Positions 37,221 to 45,104 of a stretch of 64,000 nucleotides of DNA are shown one piece after another. The position numbers were made by a program, and so were the translations under genes. This stretch comes from Nesterenkonia sp. Act20 (lineage in GTDB: Bacteria; Actinomycetota; Actinomycetes; Actinomycetales; Micrococcaceae): the NCBI RefSeq assembly GCF_019173455.1, contig NZ_JADPQH010000001.1, forward strand, positions 186,001-250,000, in the 5' to 3' direction. Below the pieces are notes generated by a model, which saw only the letters and a list, made by a program, of their open reading frames with translations, was not told where the DNA came from and made no database searches. How positions within the stretch are numbered: position 1 is the first letter of the stretch; each line of letters opens with the position of its first letter.

Positions 37221-38819
37221 TTGATCAGCGTATCCAATCTTGAACTCCGCGCCGGAGCGCGTCTGCTGATGGACGAGGTCGCGTTCCGCATCGATTCGGG
37301 AGACAAAGTCGGCCTCGTCGGGCGCAACGGCGCCGGCAAGACCACGCTGACCAAGGTCCTTGCGGGGCTGACCCAGCCTGCCGCCGGACATGTGGAGCGC
37401 CGGGGGAGCATCGGTTATCTGCCGCAGGACCCCAAGATCGATGACATGGAGCAGCTCTCCCGCGACCGGATCCTCGCGGCCCGCGAGCTCGATGTCATCT
37501 CCGCCAAGCTCCGCCAGGCGGAGCAGGACATGGCCAGCACCGACGACGCGGTCCGCGACAAGGCGATGACCCAGTACGCGAAGGTGCAGACCCGGTTCGA
37601 CGCCGCCGGAGGCTACTCCGCCGAGGCCGAGGCCGCGATGATCTGCAACAACCTGGATCTGCCCGAGCGCATCCTGACCCAGCCGCTGAAGACGCTCTCC
37701 GGTGGTCAGCGCCGCCGCGTCGAGCTCGCCCGGATCCTGTTCTCCGACGCGGACACCCTGCTTCTCGATGAGCCCACGAACCACCTGGACGCGGATTCCA
37801 TCGTCTGGCTGCGAGATCACCTGCAGAGCTACGCCGGGGGAGTCCTGATGATCTCCCACGACGTGGACCTCATCGAATCCACCGTCAACAAGGTGTTCTA
37901 CCTCGATGGCAACCGCATGACGCTCGATGTCTACAACATGGGCTGGAAGAAGTACCTGGTCCAGCGTGATCAGGACGCCGCCCGGCGCAAGCGCGAGTAC
38001 GCCAACGCGGAGAAGAAGGCCAGCCAGCTGCGCTTCCAGGCGGAGAAGATGCGCGCGAAGGCCACGAAGGCCGTCGCTGCCCAATCCATGCTCAAGCGAG
38101 CCGACCGCATGATGGCCGGGCTCGAGGGCGAGCGCCAGGCCGAACGCGTGGCGAACATCCGCTTCCCCGCGCCGGCCTCCTGCGGCAAGACCCCGCTCAT
38201 GGCGGAGGGACTCTCGAAGTCCTACGGCTCCCTGGAGATCTTCACCGGACTGGACCTCGCGATCGACCGAGGCTCTCGTGTGGTCATCCTGGGCTATAAC
38301 GGTGCAGGCAAGACGACGTTGTTGCGCCTGCTGGCCGGCGCCGCGGAGGCGGACTCCGGCCGGGTGATCCCCGGACACGGGCTCAAGCTCGGCTACTTCG
38401 CCCAGGAGCACGACACTCTGGACACCGAGAGCTCCGTGCTGGAGAACATGAAGACCGCGGCACCGTTCCTCAACGACACCGACCAGCGGAAGATCCTCGG
38501 GTCCTTCCTGTTCTCCGGCGATGACGTGAGCAAGCCCGCGGCGGTGCTCTCCGGCGGCGAGAAGACTCGCCTGGCCCTGGCTTCGCTGGTGGCCTCGAGC
38601 GCCAATGTGCTGCTGCTGGACGAGCCGACGAACAACCTGGACCCCGCAAGTCGCGAGGAGATCCTCGCCGCGCTGCGCACCTACGAGGGTGCCGTGGTCC
38701 TGGTCAGCCACGACCCGGGTGCGGTGGAGGCGCTGAGCCCCGACCGGGTGCTGCTGCTGCCCGATGGCGAGGAAGACATCTACACCAAGGACTACGAGGA
38801 CCTCATCACCCTGGCCTGA
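37221..38819 (+). CDS. ABC-F family ATPase
   Basis: ABC-F protein (532 aa) with two ABC domains and no membrane part: first Walker A GRNGAGKTT (35-43) and LSGGQRRRVELA; a charged linker about 255-310 (ARRKREYANAEKKASQLRFQ region); second Walker A GYNGAGKTT and LSGGEKTRLALA. ABC-F proteins act on ribosomes as translation factors or antibiotic-resistance factors; this single-copy type is more likely the housekeeping form. The TTG start at 37221 fits the family N-terminus (MISVSNLELR) and has GAAGGGA upstream. It is divergent from the ECF ATPase. Confidence 0.9.
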   Translation: MISVSNLELRAGARLLMDEVAFRIDSGDKVGLVGRNGAGKTTLTKVLAGLTQPAAGHVERRGSIGYLPQDPKIDDMEQLSRDRILAARELDVISAKLRQAEQDMASTDDAVRDKAMTQYAKVQTRFDAAGGYSAEAEAAMICNNLDLPERILTQPLKTLSGGQRRRVELARILFSDADTLLLDEPTNHLDADSIVWLRDHLQSYAGGVLMISHDVDLIESTVNKVFYLDGNRMTLDVYNMGWKKYLVQRDQDAARRKREYANAEKKASQLRFQAEKMRAKATKAVAAQSMLKRADRMMAGLEGERQAERVANIRFPAPASCGKTPLMAEGLSKSYGSLEIFTGLDLAIDRGSRVVILGYNGAGKTTLLRLLAGAAEADSGRVIPGHGLKLGYFAQEHDTLDTESSVLENMKTAAPFLNDTDQRKILGSFLFSGDDVSKPAAVLSGGEKTRLALASLVASSANVLLLDEPTNNLDPASREEILAALRTYEGAVVLVSHDPGAVEALSPDRVLLLPDGEEDIYTKDYEDLITLA

Positions 38820-38841
38820 TCATGCGGGACAGACTGTGCAG

Positions 38842-38911
38842 GCCCGGCGGTGCCGGCCCGGCAGTGACCGCCCGGCGGCGCCCGCCCGACAGTGCCGGCC
38901 CGACGCAGCTC
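38842..38911. repeat. 14-bp degenerate tandem repeat (about 4.5 copies)
   Basis: Units start at 38842, 38856, 38870, 38884 and 38898, consensus GCCCGRCRGTGCCG with substitutions. It fills the gap between the ABC-F gene and the next promoter, and could act as a GC-rich terminator region or a variable repeat. Confidence 0.75.
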
Positions 38912-38945
38912 CGAATGGCGCTGGTGAGTCCAGGTCCGTGGTCGC

Positions 38946-38951
38946 TAGGCT
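38946..38951 (+). promoter_or_regulatory. -10 element of leaderless promoter for gene at 38958
   Basis: TAGGCT, 6 nt before the ATG at 38958, with no Shine-Dalgarno sequence. Confidence 0.5.
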
Positions 38952-38957
38952 CTGCCC

Positions 38958-40097
38958 ATGGATCTGACCCCCGACGCTCTGCTTGACGGCCCGCGGGGAC
39001 GCCGGCTGCTGGAGTTCGCGATGGCCTCCGAGCGGCGTGCGGACCCGAGCTCAACTGTGCTCTCCGGAGCGGTGCATCAGGCAGCGACGGCGCTCGAGCC
39101 CGAGGGTGAGCACCGTGGACGGCTCGTGTCCCGGTGGCCGGTCTTCGGCTCCTCGGTCCGCGTACTGTCGTCAGCTGTCGGGCCCAAGGAGGTCTCGCGG
39201 GTTCTGGACGCCACGAACCTTGCGGAGCCCACGGAGGATCTGCTGCGGTTCGTCCTCGGCGACGTCGCGGCGTTCGCGCGCTATTGGCAGGAACCAGAGG
39301 GTGAGGACCATCTTGCCGCCTCCGCGGAGCTGCGCGGCGCTGCGTTGCGTGTGGCCCACCACCTTCTTGAGTCTCCGCAGACCACGTGGTGGAACCAAGA
39401 CGTGCGCCTGATGGATCAGGCCTGCGTGCAGTGGCCAGATATTCCGGGATACGACCAGTCGAGCGAACCCGCGCGGGTGCTCTCGGACTGGCGTGCGGAA
39501 CAGCAGGCCCTGGAACTCCGGGCACGGCGTGACCGTCCGGAAGATCCGAGGGCGAGCTACGGCGGATTCTGGTGGTCCCGGCCGCCGGAGAACCTGCGGC
39601 GCAGCACCGCTCGATTCTCCGATCACGCACCGGCGGTCCTGTACTTCTTCGAGGACAGCTTCGGCTGGGAGACCGCACACACGCGTCGGCTCTGGGTCTC
39701 CGGTGTGCCCAGCGTCTATGAGATCCGCACCGCCCAGGACTGGGCTGTACTCTGCGAGCGGTTCCCGCTGGAGGTCACCGCCGAGAAGCGCCACGACTGG
39801 TTCCGCACCACTGGCAGAGCCGGGAAGTGGGTGATTCCCGATTGGGAGGCTGTGTCAAAGGTGTACGACGGCGTCCACCTCAGCATCGCGGGCTATCTGA
39901 GAAGTGCCGGCCGGGCGATCCCGGTGGCGGCAGACACTGCCAGTGTGATCGCGGGATGGAACCCGGGGGAGACCTGGTGGTTCACCGCGGAGACCAGCCT
40001 CGGCCCCGAGGTGACGCACTGGCAGCTCGACGAGGAGTCTCTGCACTGGCGGGAGGTCGCCTCGTGCGCCGGAGATGAACTGCCGCCCGCCGGGTGA
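38958..40097 (+). CDS. Hypothetical protein, Trp-rich, not recognised
   Basis: I do not recognise this 379-aa protein. It has no signal peptide and no transmembrane segment. It is rich in Trp, Arg and acidic residues, with many aromatic pairs (TTWWNQD, GGFWWSRP, ETWWFTAE) and a conserved-looking middle YEIRTAQDWAVLCERFPLEV followed by RHDWFRTTGRAGKWVIPDWE. The ATG at 38958 fits a leaderless promoter. It stands alone between the ABC-F gene and the convergent SURF1 operon, giving no functional clue. Codon use looks like its neighbours. Confidence 0.8.
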   Translation: MDLTPDALLDGPRGRRLLEFAMASERRADPSSTVLSGAVHQAATALEPEGEHRGRLVSRWPVFGSSVRVLSSAVGPKEVSRVLDATNLAEPTEDLLRFVLGDVAAFARYWQEPEGEDHLAASAELRGAALRVAHHLLESPQTTWWNQDVRLMDQACVQWPDIPGYDQSSEPARVLSDWRAEQQALELRARRDRPEDPRASYGGFWWSRPPENLRRSTARFSDHAPAVLYFFEDSFGWETAHTRRLWVSGVPSVYEIRTAQDWAVLCERFPLEVTAEKRHDWFRTTGRAGKWVIPDWEAVSKVYDGVHLSIAGYLRSAGRAIPVAADTASVIAGWNPGETWWFTAETSLGPEVTHWQLDEESLHWREVASCAGDELPPAG

Positions 40098-40100
40098 GGC

Positions 40101-41033
40101 TCAGCGGCCCAGTCGCTGGTCGACCCAGGCGTCCTCGAGGTCCTCGTCCGAGAGCCGTCCGGTCGTGATCCGGCGACGTCGATTGGCCTCACGCACTCGA
40201 TCCTGCGCGGGCACGGAGGAGGCAGCATGCACCGGCCCGCCATCCTCTGAGATTGCATGCGGAGTCGCCCCAGTCGCCGCGGCCTCGGCCTCATCGAAGT
40301 CACGATTCCGGGCGTGGATTCGCGCGGCGTAGCCCCAGCCGATGAAGCCCAGCAGGCCGAAGGTGAGCCACTGCATGGAATAGGACAGATGGGGTCCCTC
40401 CTCCATTGAGGGACGGGTCAGCTGTCGCGGGGCCGTCTCCGGGTCGGGCGACTCCTCGGCCATGAGCCCGTAGCCGCCTGTGAGGAGGCTGTAGTCGAGC
40501 TCATCCTGGTACTCCTGGAGATCGATCGAGGCGAGCTGACCTTCGGGGGCCCCGCGATTGATCGCCGGCTCGGCGGGTCGGATGCGAGCCACAAGATCGA
40601 CCTCGCCCTCGGGCGGCGCTGGTGAGTACTCCGGGCGGGAACCATCGGAACTGTCGGTGGGCAGCCACCCGCGGTCGATGATCACCACGTCATCGGTGCC
40701 GGCGACGGCGAAGGGGACCAGTGATTCATAGCCCACGGACCCGCGGTGTGCCCGGTTCCGGACGAGCCGAGAGTCGTCCTCGAGGTACTCGCCGGTCAGC
40801 GCGACCACGGTCCATTCGTCGTCGGCCTGGGCCGCGTCGAAGAGGTCTCGGGCCTCGGAGTAGGGCACCGGGTCGGCGTCGTAGTTGGAGACGATGCGGT
40901 TGATCTCCTCCAGCGAAGCTTCGCGGCGGTCGATCTGCCACTGGCCCAGGAACACGCAGGCCACGGCGAAGAGCGTGCAGATGGCGAGCCAGCCGAGCCA
41001 GGTGGGTGTGAGCAGAAAGCGATAGCGAGTCAT
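40101..41033 (-). CDS. SURF1 family cytochrome oxidase assembly protein
   Basis: SURF1-like protein (310 aa) thought to assist heme a insertion into cytochrome c oxidase. Two transmembrane segments flank the periplasmic domain (about 12-32 and 220-240); family blocks GQWQIDRREA near the N-terminus, NRAHRGSVGYESLVPFAV, VIIDRGWLP and a final SYSMQWLTFGLLGFIGWGY are visible. The C-terminal 70 residues are hydrophilic. Its start overlaps the preceding gene's stop (ATGA). Complements ctaA elsewhere in the window. Confidence 0.92.
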   Translation of the reverse strand: MTRYRFLLTPTWLGWLAICTLFAVACVFLGQWQIDRREASLEEINRIVSNYDADPVPYSEARDLFDAAQADDEWTVVALTGEYLEDDSRLVRNRAHRGSVGYESLVPFAVAGTDDVVIIDRGWLPTDSSDGSRPEYSPAPPEGEVDLVARIRPAEPAINRGAPEGQLASIDLQEYQDELDYSLLTGGYGLMAEESPDPETAPRQLTRPSMEEGPHLSYSMQWLTFGLLGFIGWGYAARIHARNRDFDEAEAAATGATPHAISEDGGPVHAASSVPAQDRVREANRRRRITTGRLSDEDLEDAWVDQRLGR

Positions 41034-41320
41034 GGGTCGATCCGACGCTCGTCGTCTGGGGCGACCGTGCCGGAATCCTCGTCTGCGCTGGTCAGGGGCT
41101 CAGTGCTGCGCCAGAACAGTCGCTGGGCGAGGAAGTTCTCCAACCACGCGCGGTGTTCCTCGCAGGCGAGCCATACCTTGCGACGAGCAGAGTCATGAAT
41201 CTTGGGGTTGTTCCACAGCACCTGCCAGTCTGCGGTGTTCCGGCAGCCCTTGCGGGAGCATTCCGGGGTCTGCGGGCCTGGCTGCGCGCTGTCGCTGCCG
41301 AGGCTGTTGAGCAGATCCAT
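41030..41320 (-). CDS. Small conserved actinobacterial protein, function unknown
   Basis: 96-aa protein with a Cys-containing N-terminal part (TPECSRKGCRNTADWQV, then WLACEEH), possibly a small metal-binding fold with three Cys and nearby His, followed by an acidic tail. The ATG at 41320 forms TGATG with the DUF3099 stop, and its own stop overlaps the SURF1 start, so the three genes are co-translated. The location suggests a part in oxidase assembly; this is inference. Confidence 0.75.
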   Translation of the reverse strand: MDLLNSLGSDSAQPGPQTPECSRKGCRNTADWQVLWNNPKIHDSARRKVWLACEEHRAWLENFLAQRLFWRSTEPLTSADEDSGTVAPDDERRIDP

Positions 41321-41763
41321 CAGCGGCGTTCGTCCTGTTCCTCGTCGGTGTCTTCGGGGGCGTCGGGGTCCTCGAGTTCTCCAGCGATGACCTCGGGCTG
41401 CGCGGCATAGCCTTCGGCATCGGCGTCCTCCTGCGCGTCCTCCTCGTCCTCCCACCACTGACGGTCCATCGCTGGTGGGGCCTCTTCATGGGAGGTGCCC
41501 AGCAGGGAGGGGGACTGGAGATCCTCAGACTCGCTGCGGCGCATATATCGATCACCGCCGACGTTCGCCGTGGTCACGGCGACATAGGGCAGAACCACTG
41601 CGAGGGCGAGCAGAACCCACGTCATCCAGTTCTGCAGGATCACCGCCAGGATGAAGCACACCATGCGGATGCCCATTGACACCGCATAGCGGACCATTCT
41701 CCCGTGCTGCTCGTCACTGTGCTTCTGCGGTGCATCAGTGATCGAGTGGACCTGATCGCTCAC
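41320..41763 (-). CDS. DUF3099 family membrane protein
   Basis: 147-aa DUF3099 protein: two closely spaced transmembrane helices (about 27-45 and 47-67) in the family pattern GIRMVCFILAVILQ...VLLALAVVLPYVAV, a short basic linker and a highly acidic C-terminal tail rich in Glu/Asp. Function unknown. The GTG start at 41763 has TAGACT 6 nt upstream on the coding strand, so the mRNA is probably leaderless. It is the first gene of the SURF1 operon, divergent from fabG. Confidence 0.86.
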   Translation of the reverse strand: MSDQVHSITDAPQKHSDEQHGRMVRYAVSMGIRMVCFILAVILQNWMTWVLLALAVVLPYVAVTTANVGGDRYMRRSESEDLQSPSLLGTSHEEAPPAMDRQWWEDEEDAQEDADAEGYAAQPEVIAGELEDPDAPEDTDEEQDERR

Positions 41764-41769
41764 CCGGAC

Positions 41770-41775
41770 AGTCTA
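41770..41775 (-). promoter_or_regulatory. -10 element of leaderless DUF3099 promoter
   Basis: TAGACT on the minus strand, 6 nt before the GTG at 41763. Confidence 0.55.
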
Positions 41776-41917
41776 GGCGTCGAACCTGGAGGTGGGACGG
41801 CGATGTGACGCGACGGTCACATAGCCGCTGGCATAGGCTGGGCAGAGAACATTTCCCGCGCCAATGGTGGCCAAGCCCACCGAGCCGCTGGGAACGAGGC
41901 TCGTAATGAGGAGACTT

Positions 41918-42625
41918 ATGAACGCACGCAGCGTATTGATCACCGGCGGGAACCGCGGGATCGGACGGGCCATCGCGGAGGCCTTCATCGCCAACGGTGA
42001 CAAGGTCGCCGTCACCACCCGCAATGGGGAGGCCCCTGAGGGCGCCTTGGGAGTGGCGGCCGACGTCACTGATTCCGCCTCCGTGGACGCCGCGTTCACT
42101 CAGGTTGAAGAGGCCCACGGTCCGGTCGAGATTCTTGTGGCCAACGCCGGGATCACCCGAGACACCCTCCTGATGCGGATGAGCGAAGATGATTTCACCG
42201 ATGTCCTCGACACCAATCTCACCGGCGCCTTCCGTGTGCTCAAGCGGGCCTCCAAGGGCATGATTCGGATGAAGAAGGGCCGCGTGGTGCTGATCTCCTC
42301 GGTGGTGGGTCTCTACGGGTCCCCTGGCCAGATCAACTACGCCTCTTCCAAATCGGGCCTCATCGGGATGGCCCGCTCACTGACCCGCGAGCTCGGCGGC
42401 CGCGGCATCACCGCCAACGTGGTGGCTCCCGGCTTCGTCCGCTCGGACATGACCGATGCGCTGGACGAGGCCACGCAGGCCAAATACCTGCAGAACATCC
42501 CCGCCGGACGGTTCGCCGAGGCTGGAGAGGTCGCCTCGGTGGTGCGCTGGCTCGCGTCCGCCGAGGCCTCCTACATCTCCGGAGCGGTGATCCCGGTAGA
42601 TGGTGGCCTCGGGATGGGCCACTGA
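41918..42625 (+). CDS. fabG: 3-oxoacyl-ACP reductase FabG
   Basis: SDR-family ketoacyl reductase (235 aa) using NADPH. Rossmann motif TGGNRGIG (9-16), Asn100, Ser127/128 (LISSVVG), Tyr141 and Lys145 (INYASSKSG) form the catalytic set. The start ATG 41918 has GAGGAG upstream; the frame is open earlier but without a site. In mycobacteria fabG (mabA) is followed by inhA; here the following gene is an atypical SDR in the same position, so a shared fatty-acid or cofactor role is possible. Supplies the reductase step missing from the fab operon above. Confidence 0.9.
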   Translation: MNARSVLITGGNRGIGRAIAEAFIANGDKVAVTTRNGEAPEGALGVAADVTDSASVDAAFTQVEEAHGPVEILVANAGITRDTLLMRMSEDDFTDVLDTNLTGAFRVLKRASKGMIRMKKGRVVLISSVVGLYGSPGQINYASSKSGLIGMARSLTRELGGRGITANVVAPGFVRSDMTDALDEATQAKYLQNIPAGRFAEAGEVASVVRWLASAEASYISGAVIPVDGGLGMGH

Positions 42626-42692
42626 CCTTCCCGGCTGCGGCGACCGCCGCACGCGAGACAGCACACCACGACGCAGAACTGAGGAAGCACTC

Positions 42693-43454
42693 ATGACACA
42701 GCAGGACCTGGCCGGAACCGGCGCCATCATCACCGGATCCTCCCGCGGCATCGGGGCCGCCACCGCAGCGCTGCTCGGCGCCCGAGGTGCGGGCGTGGTG
42801 ATCAACTATCGGCAGAAGGCGCCTCGGGCGAAGAAGGTGGTGGCCGGCATCGAGCAGTCCGGCGGTCGCGCGGTCGCCGTCGGCGCGGACCTTACCGAGG
42901 AGGCCGGCGCGCAGGCCCTGGTGGACGCCGCCGTGGGGAACTTCGGATCGCTGGACCTGCTCGTGCTCAACGCCTCGGGCGGAATGGAGTCCGGCCGCGG
43001 CGAGGACTACGCCCTGATGCTCAACCGCGACGCTCAGGTCCAGATGGCGCGTACCGCGATCGAGGTGATGCCCGAGGGCAGCCAGATCGTGTTCGTCACG
43101 AGCCACCAGGCGCACTTCATCAAGCAGACCGCCACGATGGACTCCTACGAGCCCGTGGCTCGGTCCAAGCGGGCTGGCGAGGATGCGCTTCGGGAGCTGA
43201 TCCCGGAGCTCGACGCCAAAGGCATCACGCTCACCGTGGTCTCGGGCGACATGATCGAAGGCACCATCACGGCGACGCTGCTCGAACGTGCCGAGCCGGG
43301 TGCGATCGCCTCACGCCGTGAGGCCGCTGGTCGGCTCTACAGCGTCGAGGAGTTCGCGGCGGAGATCGCGTCCTTGGTGGGACGCGAAGATCTGGCGCAG
43401 GGTCACACCGAGCTTGTCGGCGGCGCAGAGGACTTCCTGGCGGCGAACAGCTAG
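42693..43454 (+). CDS. Atypical SDR-family oxidoreductase
   Basis: SDR-fold protein (253 aa) with a good cofactor motif TGSSRGIG (14-21) and LVLNASGG. The canonical YxxxK is absent: the likely region reads MDSYEPVARSK, with Tyr152 and Lys159 seven apart and Val at the usual Tyr position. Ser137 follows the VFVT strand. It could be an enoyl reductase analogue beside fabG or a binding protein with altered catalysis. GAGGAAGC precedes the ATG; it lies 67 nt after fabG on the same transcript. Confidence 0.82.
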   Translation: MTQQDLAGTGAIITGSSRGIGAATAALLGARGAGVVINYRQKAPRAKKVVAGIEQSGGRAVAVGADLTEEAGAQALVDAAVGNFGSLDLLVLNASGGMESGRGEDYALMLNRDAQVQMARTAIEVMPEGSQIVFVTSHQAHFIKQTATMDSYEPVARSKRAGEDALRELIPELDAKGITLTVVSGDMIEGTITATLLERAEPGAIASRREAAGRLYSVEEFAAEIASLVGREDLAQGHTELVGGAEDFLAANS

Positions 43455-43495
43455 CGCTCGGTCGCCGTGCTGCGTCTGATCCCGGCGCCCAGCAC

Positions 43496-44578
43496 TCAGG
43501 CGCCCAGCAGAAGGGCCGCCGCTGGAACCAGCACCAGTGCTGCCGCGCTGCCGATCACGCCCCCGAGGGCTGGCCGGGACAGCGGCGCCGGTGGTGCAAG
43601 GAGCCTGCGCAGCCGCGCCGTGGTGATCAGCCTGGACTCTGCATCGTCGCCGCTCGTGGACTCAGCATCGGGGCCGGGTTCGGGGCCGCGTGCGGTCTCT
43701 GCTTCAGCCGGGGCGAGGCTCTCGGCCACGGTCTGAGTTCCCTCGCGAAGGACATCCTGGTGATCCGGGCCGGCGGAGCTCAGCGCAAGTGCGCGCAGCA
43801 GGTCCTGACGCGTGTGGGCGCGCAGGGCGCCGTCGTCGGCGAGCATCTCGGTCAGCTCGGTCACCGCAGCGCGGCCATGCCGGGTGGTGGGCAGCCAGGG
43901 CAGCGCGCGGTACCACGCCTCGAAGGCCATGGTGAGGAAGTGATGACGCTGCTGCAGATGGGTCTTCTCGTGCGCGACGACGGCGCCCAGCTCGGCCGCC
44001 GAGAGCTGGTTCAGCAGTCCTCGCGAGAGCACCGTCACGGAGCCGGCATGCGTTCGTCCAGGCAGGCAATAGGCCAGCGGGGCCTCATGTTCGAGCACAT
44101 GGGCATCGCCCAGCTCTGCGGACAGGTTCAGGTGCCTTCCCAGCACGGCGGCCCGGTTGCCGTCCACCGGGGTGGAGAGCAGACGCACCACGTCGCGGTG
44201 ACGGCGGCGCTGGCCCAGCACGCGGACATAGGTCAGCAGCAGGGTCAGCAGCAGGTGCCCGCCCAGCAGCACGCTCAGGCACAGCGCGAAGATGTGTCCT
44301 GGGTGCACTCCCAGGTCCGTCAGAGCCGCGAAATCTGCGGTGGCCATCAGCCCCAGCACCTTGGAAGCGGCGGCGGGCACCGAATCCCCGAATGGTCCGA
44401 GGCCGTAGACCATTGGGGCGCTGACCATGGAGACGCCCCCGGCCAGGGCGATGGCCTGCCACAGCAGCATCGCTGCCCAGGGGGAGCGGGAGCGGAACTC
44501 GGCCTCCCGGAGCAGCCGCGGCACAGGGATCGCGAGCATGAGGGCCAGGGCGGCGAGGCATGCGGCGAGGAGGGTCAC
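43496..44578 (-). CDS. M56 family (BlaR1-like) membrane metallopeptidase
   Basis: Zinc peptidase (360 aa) of the M56 group. Hydrophobic segments at about 2-18, 36-58, 95-120 and 340-360 surround a cytoplasmic catalytic domain with HEKTH at 203-207 and a downstream EMLADD. Unlike BlaR1 it has no extracellular penicillin-binding domain, as in other actinobacterial M56 proteins. It follows a BlaI-type repressor by 31 nt. In such pairs the protease may inactivate the repressor on a membrane signal. Start GTG 44578. Confidence 0.88.
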   Translation of the reverse strand: MTLLAACLAALALMLAIPVPRLLREAEFRSRSPWAAMLLWQAIALAGGVSMVSAPMVYGLGPFGDSVPAAASKVLGLMATADFAALTDLGVHPGHIFALCLSVLLGGHLLLTLLLTYVRVLGQRRRHRDVVRLLSTPVDGNRAAVLGRHLNLSAELGDAHVLEHEAPLAYCLPGRTHAGSVTVLSRGLLNQLSAAELGAVVAHEKTHLQQRHHFLTMAFEAWYRALPWLPTTRHGRAAVTELTEMLADDGALRAHTRQDLLRALALSSAGPDHQDVLREGTQTVAESLAPAEAETARGPEPGPDAESTSGDDAESRLITTARLRRLLAPPAPLSRPALGGVIGSAAALVLVPAAALLLGA

Positions 44579-44609
44579 CGATTCAGTTTAGTGGGGAACG
44601 GTGCTGGGT

Positions 44610-44951
44610 TCAGTTCTGCAGCAGGCGCCGCAGCGCGGCTGCCTCGGAATCGGGGATGGTCCCGATGAACCGGGCCAGCACGGCCTCACGATCACCCGCA
44701 GTGCCCAGGACCTCGTTGAGCATCTCCACGGTGTGCTCTTCGCGGGAGGCGGTGGCCGAATAGCGGTGCGGCCTCGTGGATCGCTCGCGCCGGACCATCT
44801 CTTTGCGCTCGAGCCGGGAGAGCACGGTCAGCACCGTGGTCACGGCCAGATCCTCGCCCAGACGATCGCGCACATCATTGGCGCTGAGGGATTCGGCGCT
44901 GTCCCAGAGCAGGCTCATGACTGAGCGCTCAAGTCCTCCGAGAGTGGCCAT
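44610..44951 (-). CDS. BlaI/MecI family repressor
   Basis: BlaI-type winged-helix repressor (113 aa): GLERSVMSLLWDSAESLSANDV, recognition-helix region LAVTTVLTVLSRLERKEMV, and the wing RERSTRPHRYSATASREEH. ATG 44951 is chosen for the AAGGAG site; upstream in-frame codons look like leader. Target genes probably include itself and the M56 peptidase. Two inverted repeats in the upstream region are candidate operators. Confidence 0.9.
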   Translation of the reverse strand: MATLGGLERSVMSLLWDSAESLSANDVRDRLGEDLAVTTVLTVLSRLERKEMVRRERSTRPHRYSATASREEHTVEMLNEVLGTAGDREAVLARFIGTIPDSEAAALRRLLQN

Positions 44952-44970
44952 CTTCGGGTGCTCCTTATCG

Positions 44971-44984
44971 ACTGTCACAACAGT
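44971..44984 (-). promoter_or_regulatory. Candidate BlaI operator near the start
   Basis: ACTGT-CACA-ACAGT, perfect 5-bp arms, 19 nt upstream of the blaI ATG. Contains TGT/ACA half-sites typical of BlaI/CopY-type operators. Confidence 0.45.
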
Positions 44985-45075
44985 GGTCTGACAACAACGG
45001 TGCACCTGGGAGCGCCCTGGGGGCTGCGCCTACGTGCAGGTAAGGCACCAGGATACTCCTGCCCAGGGGTGATTT

Positions 45076-45088
45076 CTACACGCTGTAG
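45076..45088 (-). promoter_or_regulatory. Candidate BlaI operator CTACA-CGC-TGTAG
   Basis: Perfect inverted repeat with TACA/TGTA half-sites and a 3-nt centre, between the parC stop and blaI. It matches the general TACA-n-TGTA form of BlaI/CopY family sites. Confidence 0.5.
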
Positions 45089-45104
45089 TAATGGTGTGTC
45101 ACGG

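Noticed and set aside
37134-38711. 525-aa open frame antisense to the ABC-F gene
   Set aside because: Opposite strand shadow; composition typical of complemented coding sequence.
42693-43454. Confident InhA/FabI assignment
   Set aside because: The catalytic Tyr-Lys spacing does not match enoyl reductases; only SDR fold can be supported.
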